This document shows, piece by piece, positions 30,851-41,787 of a DNA stretch of 64,000 nt. The stretch comes from Hymenolepis diminuta. Taxonomy: Eukaryota; Platyhelminthes; Cestoda; Cyclophyllidea; Hymenolepididae. Location: positions 34,704 to 98,703 of the forward strand of contig CAADRB010000130.1 in assembly GCA_900708905.1 (NCBI GenBank), read 5' to 3'. Position 1 is the first letter of the stretch. Every line of letters begins with the position of its first letter. Made by a program: the position numbers and the translations under genes. A model generated the notes under the pieces. It ran no database searches and was not told the origin of the DNA. It was given only the letters and a program-made list of their open reading frames with translations.

Positions 30851-31160
30851 TTGAATACTCCTCTTACCTGAAATAAAACACTCATCGCCAGCTGGTTGAA
30901 TCATAAATGTTTATAATGAAGGCCTTACAATTTATGAAATATTAAAAAAGTCATTAAGAAGCATTTGAAGAAGTCCTTGGTAGGAGTAAGTGCTGGAAAT
31001 AAGAAGGACTGTAATTCAAGTCAATTGCTGGCTCAAATTAAAGTCGGTTCAGACCTACTCTTTCCATTCGTCATTATGCCTCCAAAAATTGTGTTTCATT
31101 AATTTGTCGTTTTCATGGCTCGCCTCGACGCGGAAAGCGTCATGAATGAAGTCAATTTCA
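30850..31160. other. unassigned stretch
   Basis: No partner or convincing frame seen. Confidence 0.3.
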
Positions 31161-31176
31161 CTTGTCTGTGGGAGGT

Positions 31177-31290
31177 ATAAATGGCCAATGATGATCAGAA
31201 ATTGACTCTGAAAAATGTGATTCCTCCAAAGCAGTATACATTAATTCCTGATCCAGAAGAGCATCAGATCTGTGATTGTTGAAAAAAGCG
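31177..31290 (+). pseudogene. family O short frame
   Basis: A small frame starting MANDDQKLTLKNVIPP and ending 'IPDPEEHQICDC' plus stop; its end is conserved at 21085-21170 (-). Confidence 0.4.
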
Positions 31291-31389
31291 GTTCTTCATT
31301 TGAATTTCGAATTTGGCTGTCTGATAGGAAAAGAGAAAAATTATGTTTCTACTGGGAAAGCATTTAATATTTAATAAGGTGAAATTAAG

Positions 31390-31850
31390 TAAATATTGGC
31401 TCTTTCTAAAAGAGATTTTCCGATTACCGCACCGGCAAATTAAAGAAACTCAGGAGAATTTGCACAGGCCAAAGCGCTGAAATAGCAACGCCGTGGCAGG
31501 TTGAAACACAGAAATTTCTATTCCAATTACTGCAAAATGTAATTGATTCCTTTCGTCTATTTCTGTTCTTCAGATGAATGAACTCTCGACGAAGGGGTGA
31601 ACAGGACTCACAAGTAATGAGTAACATAAAACGGAGGAGGAACATTAATATGCTCAAACTATTCATTCCTTCTCCACTCCACACCTCCTCTCACTCCCAA
31701 ATTATCGACTAAATGGTCCAAGCGCCTTCGAAATTCTTCTCCCACCTCCTACATCCTACATCGGATTTTTTCCTTGGAACTTCCTATTTCTCAACTATCA
31801 ACGTGCATGCTTTCTCTTCGTGAGCCATCAACGACCTCTCCGAGAACGGT
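31390..31850 (-). pseudogene. family B unnamed gene fragment
   Basis: The 86-codon minus-strand frame 31424-31684 begins MWSGEGMNSLSILMFLL, close to the MWSGEGMNRLTTLMLL of 20267. It ends with 'NWNRNFCVSTCHGVAI', which aligns with 'NLNRDSCESTYYRVDI' at 48.97 kb. A deletion fuses parts that are separated by an intron-like gap in the 20 kb copy. Confidence 0.5.
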
Positions 31851-31859
31851 TTGTCTAAA

Positions 31860-32650
31860 CGAGTCTGGTAAAATTTTGCGCACTGAGGTAATGAAAAGTA
31901 GATTCACATTAAAGGCAGCGTAACAACTTCTGCGATCTAAATCTTTTCTGATTTACATTAAATGAAAGATATTTTCTTTGCTTTGTGTACATAGAGTAGG
32001 AAAGTATTGTAATTTAACATTTTCAGGATTTTCATGAACTTTAAGATTCGTCGCCGGCCCGTTCAAAAATTGTGGATGAAAACGGAAACCTGGAACTCAC
32101 GACATACCTCTTTTTTCGTCATGGAAATCGCTCCTATTTCTTCCCAATCACCTAATCTCGAGCTGAACCTAATCAAAATGCCAAATTCAAATCTACTTAA
32201 ATAAAATAAGTAAACAACTGATATCACTAACATAAAATTCACAAACTAATTCGGGAGCGGCGATTGAATGTTTCATGGAATTTCGTGATAATTGATCAGT
32301 CGAGAACTTTTCTTTTTCAAATAGTAATTCCAAGACGATTTGCATATTATATTTGTTGATGGAAAATAGATACCTGCAGCTTCAGTTTTATTTTGGACAA
32401 TTAAAGTGTGAAGTGTGAATATGGCCATCTGGACAAAAACAAAATTTAGGAGCTCTGCTTCTCATCTTATGGAAAACTTCTCTTATTGAAACAATTGACA
32501 TATATGCCCTTCATATTATTTACCTTTCCAAGAGTAGTTAATGACGTCTCTCGCATTATTCTTACATTTCCTGTTGCTACTGCACACTTGCATTAAGCGA
32601 TTCTCAGGATGCGAATTTGGAGAATGCTAATTAGCTGGATGAACTCGATA
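31860..32650 (-). pseudogene. family D unnamed gene fragment
   Basis: Minus strand: 'QNKTEAAGIYFPSTN', 'CKSSWNYYLKKK' (about 32400-32300), then 'HENPENVKLQYFP' (about 32040-32000). The 5' extension 32430-32640 is shared with 36790-36985. It joins family B on both sides in the same orientation, so B and D may be neighbours or parts of one gene. Confidence 0.5.
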
Positions 32651-32749
32651 AGTAATTGGTTGGGTTTATGGCAAGGGAATCGTTTAGTATCGAAATTCCA
32701 AAAAGTTTACCTTCCCCAGAATTTAATGCATCTATCATATGTCCTGGAT

Positions 32750-33360
32750 AAGTAGATGTCACTTCTGGACTAGAAGTGGTTACCATGATGCGATGATGGA
32801 GTCTTGTTTGGGATTTCTTCATTCACTTTCGGCGTTGAAATTTACCCAATGCATGATTAAACCCCTTTTCCACTTCTAATATACAATACCCATTTTCTTC
32901 AAGCTGAAAGCGCCAAAAGTTCTTCTCACACCTCTAACAGTCCAGACTTTATTCTTTCTTTCATCCTACTTTTTCACTGCGCTGGATCTCTATAGTTCTC
33001 ACCCATCTCGTATCCAGTGGCCTTAGTTAACGGAAAGTTGAACTATCCTAATGATTACTGATATAATGAATGACAGTTCTTTGCCCATCAAATTCTTCTT
33101 CATTTTTTATATTTAAGATCAAATTCCCTTTTCGCGCCGCTACAATGAGAGGGACATTCTTTGGTCCAATTCCACGTATATTTAAACTGACCAGCTTCAA
33201 TTAACAGACCTTTGATACCGGCACCGAACTCCAATGTCCATCCCTTTCCATTTTAAGAAAAGCAGGATTTTCAACAATTATGACTCATATTTGGTGATTA
33301 ATTATCTCAGTTATTGTTTGTCTGCATTGACAATTTTGGTGCTGCAATTAATTCATATTT
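32750..33360 (-). pseudogene. family B unnamed gene fragment
   Basis: Minus strand: 'GWTLEFGAGIKGLLIEAG', 'QFKYTWNWTKECPSHC' (about 33250-33130), then 'FQLEENGYCILEVEKG' (about 32905-32865). Comparison with 19.7-20.8 kb shows conservative replacements (M/I, G/E, K/E). Ends where the L3 element begins. Confidence 0.5.
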
Positions 33361-33371
33361 TAGGATACGAG

Positions 33372-33776
33372 GTATAGGTCGCCGCCATTAATGGCGACGA
33401 AACCGAAACCAAAGACGAACTAACCAATCATATCTCTTTCTTAGTTGCATGCTATCAATCACAATCTGCGCCATGGGCAGAGCCATTGAGGATCCCCGAG
33501 AGGGAGCCAATCAGCGAGGCGTCGTCCTTCAACGAAGAGCAGAAAAGCCTAGATTTGTAAACAGGCTATAACACGGCTTGCCGGGGTTGTGACAAGTGCT
33601 CTCTCTTGACACGGCCTCCATCCCAACGTCTGTGTGCACGTGTGTCTAGTAAATCCTATCTTTGTACTGAGCGCGAGTAGACTGTCTCTCTCCCTTTGAG
33701 ATTCCCCCTTTTGTCATAATAAATAAGTCCTGCGTCTTGCCCTGACAACTCTATTCAAGTTCGACGGGTCTTACAC
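33372..33776 (+). mobile_element. L3 solo-LTR-like insertion
   Basis: A roughly 400 bp block, more GC-rich than its surroundings, single copy in the window. It has a perfect 14 bp palindrome CGCCATTAATGGCG (33383-33396), a polyadenylation signal AATAAA at 33718-33723, a GT-rich stretch (tctgtgtgcacgtgtgtc) and 'CTTGCCCTGACAACTC' near the end. It lies between a family B copy and the first recognisable base of a kelch exon A (catatcgca). LTR nature is inferred; the ends are not defined by a target duplication I can see. Confidence 0.45.
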
Positions 33777-33777
33777 A

Positions 33778-35560
33778 TATCGCATTTCACAAAACAGTCG
33801 TCAGTAGACCAAGCGTAGTCCGATGAACAAACTTGAAATTATCAATCCAGACGCAATCCCGAATTGCTTTTCACGCCTTCGAGGAATGCGTGTTCGACGG
33901 GAACGCCTTAACGTTTTCATTAATGGGAGTCAACAAATTGATGAAAATTTAATTTCGCCGTATTAGACTAAGGAAGGTGAGGAGGTGGGTGCACACCTCA
34001 TCGTGCTTTCAAGTCTCCTTTTCTCTGTTCAGGAAACATTTAAGCGGCAATCACATTGTCCATGTCCGATTGTCGAGGTTTCCCCATGAGTGAGCTGATT
34101 ACGATTGGCCGAACTTTATACTTTGATAGAGTTGTAAATGCTGCCGTGCAATATGCATATGGCGGCATTAAAAATATAACACCAGAAGTCGCCCTCAGAT
34201 TGTATCTTCTTGCACACAACCTCCTAAATGAAGCCCTCGTGGATGGGTGCACGAAGTTTTTGTGTGACAGGTGAGTGGTGAATAGAAGAAGCCGAAAATT
34301 TTGGTGTTGTTTGAAGGATAAAATGATTCTTGAAATATTTCCGGATTGAGGAGACAAACGTGAGTGAAGCCTGGTCAGCAGTGAACGCAACAAAGATTGG
34401 AGTGTGTGCACCTCTTGTGGCAATGAACTGGCAGATATTTAGGACGTCTCGACTATTCTATGTGACTACGGAGGTAAAAGGCATGATGAGCCTCCTTGGT
34501 TGTCCTCGGATGGCATATGAGTCGGCGATACCGAAAGTGAAGGCACTATCAGAGTGGAGGAATGCGTCTAGAAATGCTGATGTGCGAACAGCTCGCACTA
34601 CTGCATTCAGAGACATGATCTCAATTTTAGGAATTCAAGCCACACCTGACTTTACCGTTGGTCTCTCTGTGGGGAGCATGGACATTCCCGAAGAATGGAG
34701 GTTTGTTTAAAGGTCTCTATAAACACGTGCATCAGTATCCGCAAACTTTTCATTAATCAACTTTATCTCCACAATTACAGAAAAATCATTTGAAATACGG
34801 GACTTAACCTTTGATTCGAACTCCAATTTTCAGATTATTACGAACTGCATTTACAAGCTAAAATGCATCATCTAACACTGAGACTGTCAGATAATTTTGA
34901 ATGAATTGTTTATGTACGTGAACTTTACGGATAAGTACACCTAGAATGACATCGCTCATTGCGCCTCCGACGATAAAGACGCTGAATTGTGGTAGAGCAC
35001 AGAGATTCCAGAGAAGTTCATGTGTAATCACCACAGGTCCATAAATGGACCTGAGTAGTTCGTATTTCCACTTTAGGATAATGGGATTTTAGTGAGGACA
35101 TTTCATAAAAGTATGTGAACGACATGAGTTCATGTGATGACGCCTCCCTTCCATTTTCGCATCTTTCACATATTCGATCAGTTGCAAGGCCATTGTTGGG
35201 TTTATTTGGAGAAGCGTGCGAAAGATATTTTGTCGATTTGTAGGAGGTGGCTCGCAGAGGCACGAAAAACGGCGAAGAAACAACCAATCGCTTTCTCATC
35301 GATGCCTCCTTCTTCCACTAAATCGAAAGGACAATCCACTGAATATGGTGATTTTCGTTTCAGTTTGTTTAACTTTTGTATAAAACAGTAAATATTTTAT
35401 CTTTCTCTTTTTATGTTAAGAAGTCAAGAAAGGCTTGCAATATTTGGGTATGAGGCAAACATCTTTGAGATGTTGCATTTCAAGGTGTGTTACTTGCAAT
35501 TCTTGAGTTTTATAAAATAAAAGAAGTGCTGAACGCTTTTATTCTCCGATGTAGACATCT
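33778..35560 (+). pseudogene. kelch-like (family A) copy with clear exon-intron structure but several lesions
   Basis: Exon A 33823-33924 (34 codons). Intron 33925-33966 (42 bp, donor mutated to gggagt). Exon B 33967-34089 has an extra base ('CTTTCAAGTCTCC') that breaks 'VLSASFPVF'. Intron 34090-34129 (40 bp). Exon C 34130-34270 is open ('AAVQYAYGGIKNITPE', 'LVDGCTKFLCDR') with donor gtgagt. The BACK exon D 34344-34700 has lost its acceptor (tttccg) and has a 15 bp in-frame deletion after 'NATK', but otherwise reads through to 'IPEEW'. Exon E starts near 34929, exon F about 35110-35240, F' to 35370. After a remnant of exon G at about 35418 it ends; blades are missing. Confidence 0.8.
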
Positions 35561-35905
35561 GAAAGGACACCTAAACTCGAGGTGAATGCTTCAATGAGAA
35601 GCAAGATACGCAGAGAATTGGCTTTCTCTCACAGGAATCACAAAAGGTAGTCACTCTCCTTGCTTTTCGTCTTGCATTTGAAGTGCCTTCATTGTTACCA
35701 ATAATTTCATAGCAGGACCTGCAGCGTCATCTTGTTTTAAACTTCGGTTCTTCAGCTTCAACTAATGCGCGGGCCTCCAACGTCGAAACGCTTTGGTCCA
35801 GGAAGCATTTCTTCATTCTTTTTTCCTGTTATGAGTGACATGACAAGACAATCTTTGAATTCGGTCATACCCATCGTCTTTTGATGGCTATAAAACTGAC
35901 TGTAA
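35560..35905. other. unassigned stretch
   Basis: No repeat partner or frame supported. Confidence 0.3.
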
Positions 35906-36340
35906 AGTGATGAGAATTTAATTTTTTACAAATTTGCTTACTCATATTAATAAAAATGTTGCGGCGTTCTCGTCAAACACGCATTCCACGAAAGCGTTTA
36001 AAGCAATTCGACTTTGCATCTGGGTTGACAATTTCAAGGCTGTTCATGAGGCTGCGTTTGGTCTGCTGACGACTATTTTGTGAATTGTGGTATGCAAACT
36101 CTCCATTTTTATACTTCGGTTCTGCTTGAAATGCACATAAACTTTGTAAAGTGATTGGTTTTTGGCGACGAGGCACTGCATCATTCAGTAACTGAGACTT
36201 CACTGTCAATCAATAGTTGAAATTGTGGCTTTGTTTATCATGAACTTAATCTTGAATTCACCTCAAATTCATTCAAATTTGCACTCATTTACTTAGTCAA
36301 TCTATTTATAGATGGAACAATGCTCACCCCATAAGCAGAA
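35905..36340 (-). pseudogene. kelch-like (family A) exon A with leader and promoter
   Basis: The minus-strand frame 'MNSLEIVNPDAKSNCFKRF' and 'RGMRV' (about 36060-35970) precedes the 'LDIFIN' end and donor. The leader extends to the TATA box at 36310. The rest of the gene is absent; 35905 marks the end of intron 1. Confidence 0.65.
36303..36310 (-). promoter_or_regulatory. TATA box of a family A promoter
   Basis: TATAAATA on the minus strand, at the conserved spacing from the family A leader. Confidence 0.5.
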
Positions 36341-36354
36341 TTTATCAAAATACA

Positions 36355-37060
36355 ATTAAATTGAAAGCTTTCAGTTTGTTTATATACTTCTAGATTCGTC
36401 TCCGGACGATTTACCAATTGAGGATAAAAACTGGCATTTGAAACTCACGATATACACCTCGTTTTCGTCATGCCAATCGTTCCTAATTCTCCCCAAGTGT
36501 AAATCTGAATCAAATGTAAATGCCATATTCGAATCTACTTATAAATTATATAAGTAGACAACTGATATCACTAACGTAAAATTCACAAACTAATTCGGGA
36601 GGGGCCATTGGATGTTACATGGAATTTCGTGATGATTGTAAACCTTTCTCTTTCCAACATTATTTTGTTTCCAATAGTAGCTCCAAGACGATTTGCATAT
36701 TTTATTGAATGATGGGAAATTAATATCTGCGCTTTCAGTTTTATCTTTGGCAATTAAAGTGTGAAGTTTGAATATGGCCACCTGGACAAATAAGGAGAAA
36801 CAAGTTTAGGAGCTCTGCTTCTCATCTTATGGAAGGCTTCTCTTATTGAAACAGTTGACATGTACGCCCTTCACACTGTTCACCTTTCCGAGAGTAGTTA
36901 ATGACGTCTCTCGCATTATTCTTACATTTCCTGTTACCACTGCATACTCGCATCAAGCGCTTCTCAGGTTGGGAATTTGGAGAAGGTTAATAATGGTACT
37001 AGAGTTGTACCTGGCACACGTCCTGGATCAGTAGCTGATACTTCTGGACTACTTCAGATA
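36355..37060 (-). pseudogene. family D unnamed gene fragment
   Basis: Minus-strand frame 36590-36781 begins MAIFKLHTLIAKDKTES and includes 'KSSWSYYWKQNNV'. It aligns with 12.8 and 32.4 kb. The flank 36790-36985 matches 32430-32640. It is fused to the upstream side of a kelch-like promoter at 36350. Confidence 0.5.
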
Positions 37061-37290
37061 TTTGATCGAATGGCCAAATGAATCGACATTCACACTTTAA
37101 GTTAACATTTGGGAGATGATTTTAATCGGAAATACAATTTGAGTTATTCTCTATTGCCAAAATAAACACTCTTTCACTCAGGAAATATTACAAGCTAGAA
37201 GAACGTTGATTCGTCATCTACCTTACTCCATTTCCACTTTTTCCATTTCCTAAAATTGATGCTTTTTTTGGAAAGAGCAAAGAGGGATAC
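37060..37290. other. unassigned stretch
   Basis: No partner seen. Confidence 0.3.
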
Positions 37291-37346
37291 ATTCACTAAA
37301 TTCTGAAATAGATGGAGGGAAGAGAATGTGGGTTTGACTCCCACCC

Positions 37347-37710
37347 ACTCTCAACCTCAGTCAGTTTCGAGTGGATAATAGAAATGGAATCCACTTCACT
37401 CGGTGAGGAATCTTTAGACCTGTTAGAAGAAATGATAATTATTTTCCTCCACTCCCAATATTTCTTCTATGATTAAAAATGTAATTTCTTTATTTCCCCA
37501 CCGATAAAAGACACTTGATAATTATTCGTATTTGTTTAAGCCGATACCGATTGAGTGCGAGTTTCGTTATACACGCGTGTTGACTATAACGTGCCTCCTT
37601 ATCTGTCGTGGGTTATTAGCTTCTGTGTTAAGTTGCTATATTACCGAGTTTTCTAGATTGTTGGCTCTGCGAGATTACTATCCGAACTCCTAGTTGGTTA
37701 CGTTACAGCA
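37347..37710. mobile_element. L4 candidate insertion flanked by a short direct repeat
   Basis: 'gactcccac' occurs at 37336-37344 and again at 37711-37719, bracketing about 365 bp absent from the equivalent places at 26430 and 61020. The insert contains CG-rich 'acacgcgtgttgactataacgtg' and no open frame. Either a small transposable element with a target duplication or a microhomology-mediated join. Confidence 0.4.
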
Positions 37711-37719
37711 GACTCCCAC

Positions 37720-37995
37720 TCACTTTCACCAAAGTGAAGGCGAATTGATACTTTCTGTGAAAATGAAACAGTAAAATCAGGACACGAAGTGAATTAGCAA
37801 AATATTTTAAGAAACATCAAATAAGTTGCCTCATGAAGAAGGAAATAAAATTCGAGTTTCTCACCCAGCATCGGAAGAGGAGCATAAGAAAATAGCTTTC
37901 TTTCAATTTGTCCTTAAATTAAGTTTGATTATTTTTTAATCAAAGAAGAAGCAAAATTCAAGAAAAAAATTCGGTAACTAACTGATATAAATATT
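37720..37995. repeat. spacer repeat S1, copy 2
   Basis: Matches 26500-26670 and 61030-61330, including 'gattattttttaatcaaagaagaagcaaaattca'. Part of it recurs inverted at 57055-57150. Confidence 0.6.
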
Positions 37996-37999
37996 TCAT

Positions 38000-38385
38000 C
38001 GTCAATATCTGCCATTGAACCGACACAAGGGAGTTGACAAAGATAGTAACCAAAGGAGGTCAAGGTGGACCAGTGACCGCTTGCTTCCACGTTCAGCATC
38101 TCCATCACGTCAACGCTCTCTTCGCAGCCAACTACGTAGTCTCTCCATTGGAAATTAAAACAGCAAGAGGATCACCACCGTGTTCTCCACTCATTGAAGA
38201 GAAGAGACGCCATTGTCACTTCTCGCCTCCTCCAACTCCTCCATCACCGACAACTCCGTAGAGTGGAGATAAACATGGTTTCTTCCAATTCCACCAATGA
38301 CCAATACGGTGGATTCTGCGATGTTAAGAGTAGTGCACAGCCTTCTCTCTCTTTTCTTCCCAACCCTATAAAATTTAATTAATAT
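38000..38385 (-). pseudogene. kelch-like (family A) exon I
   Basis: The minus-strand frame contains 'RRLCTTLNIAESTVLVIGGI' and 'NHVYLHSTELS', then the loop and 'EHGGDPLAV'-like segments in other frames. The second blade is frameshifted. At about 38385 the strand switches to a plus-strand exon J, an inversion within the propeller. Confidence 0.7.
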
Positions 38386-38730
38386 TTTCAAGGTCAATTG
38401 AACGTTTGTATAATCATCCAGTATTATAATAAATTAAGTTATTATCTATATTTTGAACAGTTTTTGGTACGCCTGCTCTTTATTCGATTGAACTGGATGG
38501 CGACCCAAAAGTAAGTTCGTTTGAGGCAGTTCCTTATTCTCTCCTTTCAATCTGATGGATTTTACATCTTTTCTCTTTTTCCTCTCAGCGGCAGCTTGTT
38601 AAATGGAGAAAAATGGAAGTTGTTCCGTTCCTGAAATTGATGACGGTTCATTTAAATGATGGAATCACCGAATTGAACCTAATCATCACTTCTTCATAAA
38701 CAAAGGCCTTTTATTGGGTGCTGATTTCAT
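38385..38730 (+). pseudogene. kelch-like (family A) terminal exons J-K
   Basis: Intron start 'aaggtcaattgaac' as at 28148, exon J (about 38460-38513, 'GTPALYSIELDGDPK') with donor gtaagt, and exon K (about 38590-38690) ending in the 'LMTVHLNDGITELN' C-terminus with a shifted frame at 'gttgttccgttcctgaaa'. Exon J is one of the best preserved. Confidence 0.65.
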
Positions 38731-39600
38731 GTTAATATATTCCATGAACTTGAAGTATTTATGAAATAATAGATTCAAACTTGAATAAATGTGTCCGGGT
38801 GGCAGTTTCAAAAAAGTATCCGTTCTACTTTGCTTTCCTTACCTCAAACTGATAAAGAGTCTTGCTAGAGAGGAGCAGTTGGTCATTCTTTGCCTTTGAT
38901 TGGAAAAAGAACACATTTCAGTGCGCATTTGGGGAAATTTTGGAAAGTAAATTCCTGGAAATACTTCAAATAGACTCGAGCATTTTAATTAGAGAAAAGT
39001 GGGTTTTTGAATGAATTGATGGAAGTGAGAATAGTTGTGGAATCCACGCACGCTAATTCAATACGCTTGTTTATTTCCGTGGGAATATTTTACAGTTGAA
39101 GCAGCATCTCGTCAAGTTTACGATGGGATGTTTAGGTGGATTGACTTCGAGTAGGTTCAATCTGTATCGAAGAATTCGACAGGCATTTCTTACTATTTAA
39201 CAATGATTCCTAGATAATTGATCATCATTTTGATTAGGTCTAGCGAGGATTATTTGGTGAGATTAGTAAGGAGGGGTTCTTTTGATTCGATAATCATCAA
39301 TTTGGTTATTAGAGAGGACACGACGCCGTGTATTTTACAAAGATGAGACATACGACCACAGACAGTGAGTGATTTAAGAAGATGAAGAACTGATGAGGTG
39401 GAAGAGTTGGGCTGAATTAAATAGTGATAAAATTTCCGCTCCAATTTGAAGACCGACTGCATGTCGACTTTCGTGGAAGAAAACAAAATGCGCATCAGTA
39501 ATGAATCTCATCGTCCTTCTGTCGTTGAGTAAACTTATTTCATTCACAAGGGGACAAAGTTGAAGGTTCATCCCTTTTAATAAATTGAATTAATTTTCAA
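38730..39600 (-). pseudogene. family J unnamed gene, long copy
   Basis: Minus strand 'NLLEVNPPKHPIVNLTRCCF' (about 39160-39100) aligns with 5.8 and 13.3 kb. The 5' extension to 39600 includes 'NDRRTMRFITDAHFVFF' and 'LQIGAEILSLFNSAQLFHLI', part of which recurs at 13690-13780 and 28800-28930. It follows a kelch terminal exon in convergent orientation, as elsewhere. Confidence 0.5.
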
Positions 39601-39830
39601 TTTTACGATCTTTTCTTACTTGGTGAAGTGCCGTCAACTGTGAGTTCTACTGTCACTACTGAAAATATTTCATTAAAGTTCCACGCTTCTTCATTACGCG
39701 TTGTCGTGTGCTAGCTTTGCCTTCTTCGGAGTAACTTAACTTGGCGTATCTGGTAACTGAGGGGTTATCTCAGTTCACCTTAATAGGGCACGCCCTTCCC
39801 CTGTCTCTCCTTCCTAAGTGATTCAAACGA
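39600..39830. repeat. repeat P, copy 1
   Basis: Reverse complement of about 59570-59740 ('tcactactgaaaatatttca', 'gcgttgtcgtgtgctag'). Location beside L2 suggests it could be part of a composite element; no coding frame. Confidence 0.5.
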
Positions 39831-39832
39831 TA

Positions 39833-40040
39833 CTCTCCAACTAACACACACTCGAACATTCAGGCTCGACATTTTATCTGCTCATACCCTTCACTCACAT
39901 CTCTTCTCCTCCACTTCTCTCTCTTAGTCTACTTCGTCCAACACAAACCTTCGTGCTCTCCCATTGAAACTCTCGTTTGCTCCTGATTGCTGCTACCTTT
40001 AGTCCCAGCTTCTGGTTCTGGTTCATTAATTCCTACCATT
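39833..40040 (+). mobile_element. L2 LTR-like element
   Basis: 'ctccaactaacacacactcg' to 'ttcattaattcctaccatt' matches 24415-24609. The PBS position is altered (taccatttgaag). Confidence 0.55.
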
Positions 40041-40049
40041 TACCATTTG

Positions 40050-40690
40050 AAGCCGTAAAACCTGCAAAATGGGTGGTATCTCATTCCTTCATAAGGATCA
40101 TTAGGGTGCCTTATTTTAACATCACTTAGAAGCTTGTTGAGAATAAAATTGCTCTTTCAGGCTTGAAGAATGTCATTCTCAAAGGAGGGGAAGGGAACGC
40201 TTATAGAGGCATATATATGAAGAGAGGGCGGCAGCTTTGTGACCGGTCAACTGAAATGAAGTCCAAATGGCAGAGTGCAACTCAAAGTGTAGGCGATGTA
40301 AGGCGAAGGAAATTCGATTAAGGTGAAGGCGTGGATGAAACACGGATCGAAGTGAGGGTGGATAATTGGATGAACACAATATGAGCTTCGTTTGGTTTAT
40401 CACAAGGAAAAATGATATGACTCTGACATTTGAGATCGTAGTACTATATTAATAGAAGTAGGAGTAAGTTGTGACAGTATATTTTAATAGTATGATGGAA
40501 GGGGAAGTACTCATCTCATTGGCAGATTTTGTCAAATTGGTGTCCGAGATACAGCAGAGGTTATGATGGGAGAAAGAACAAACTGTCACATCCATTAGAG
40601 GGTACGAAAATAGGCAGTTACATATATTTCTGCTGATTCTAGTCCTGTCTACTTCCCAAATGGAAAGAATTCTCACTTTTATTTGCAGGC
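40050..40690 (-). pseudogene. family C unnamed conserved frame
   Basis: The 74-codon minus-strand frame 40179-40403 contains 'SLRSVFHPRLHLNRISF' and 'FELHSAIWTSFQLTGHKAAA', matching 30540-30743 (+). The wider block 40060-40450 also matches 48100-48510. Frame conservation across strands is the evidence for coding origin. Confidence 0.45.
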
Positions 40691-40765
40691 GAAGTTAAAA
40701 TTTGCAATTGAAAGGACGATGTTTAAGTAGGTACAGACAAGTGCAGCTAGCCTAAGCCAGAGTCC
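40610..40765 (+). pseudogene. family N short terminal exon
   Basis: Acceptor 'cttttatttgcag' followed by 'AKLKFAIERTMFK' and a stop; partner of 25820-26045. Confidence 0.35.
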
Positions 40766-41235
40766 TCTCCTCTGAATTGTCACCAAGATTAAGGTAGGCT
40801 GAGCAAGACCAGTGAACAGGCAGAAGGTATTGTCTAGTGATTGTGAGTACAATTGACACTACGCTCCACCAATGTCCATCACTGATTGAGTGGGATGCCA
40901 CTACATGCTCGCCCGCGCTTCCTCGATGCTCCAATCTCCTCGAGATGTAATGAACCCGGTTAACATTAATCTGATAGACAATCGTCCCTCTTACGTATGT
41001 GCGTAAGCTCCCCTCGCCACACTTCAGCCTCAATCCACCTTGTTATATAGTAAAAATTATCATAACTCGGAAAGGTCAAGCGTAAACCGACGCCAGATAT
41101 CTAATCCATGCCTCTACCTTCCACGAAGTTGCGTTAGCTGATAATATAAACTCGCCAAGAAAGTGATATACTCAGCTCACAAGTCTCGAGCTCTCTTGCT
41201 TTCGCCTAACACTCAAGGGTAATTGCTTCTGTCTG
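40765..41235. other. unrepeated stretch, possible promoter or element
   Basis: CpG-containing sequence without a partner except its last ~45 bp ('ggtaattgcttctgtctgctttgtccgactgag'), which is the reverse complement of 42515-42550. 'ataatataaactcgcc' resembles a TATA region. No coding frame supported. Confidence 0.3.
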
Positions 41236-41787
41236 CTTTGTCCGACTGAGGAAACGAAAGGAAGAGGAGATTTGAGTTTATCAATTTGGGTTGTATTTGT
41301 AGGTAGGAAATGCGTTGGACTTACACAGAGAGTGTAATCGATATAGATGGTGAGCAATGGCAAATGACAATGCATCCCTTGATTAGATGGAACTAATAAA
41401 CAACTGCTTGCTCATCAATAGGTATTCTCCTCTAAAAGGAGGAAAAAGAGAATGGAAGGAGATTGAGCAACCAACAGTGTTTGCGTGTCACAATTGTTCT
41501 AATCACACAGCATATGTAAACTGTTGATATGTTAGAAAGTGAAATAAGGTCCCTCGGAGAGATCGACCTCATAAATATCGTTCTACATAAACATTGAGTG
41601 GATATTGTGGTGAACTGATGACACATGCTAGAAGTAGCAGATGCGAACTGAAATAATTAAAGAGAAGCCCTATCTACCTTATCTCTTTCCCGTGATTGAG
41701 GGGTGACATATTTCTCTGCATTACTGTTAATCGAGAGAAGCATAGATGAGATGGAGAGTTGGTCACAACAAAGCAAGTGAAACGTAC

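Noticed and set aside
40765..41235. Third LTR family
   Set aside because: A TATA-like motif and single-copy status are not enough; ends and PBS could not be found.
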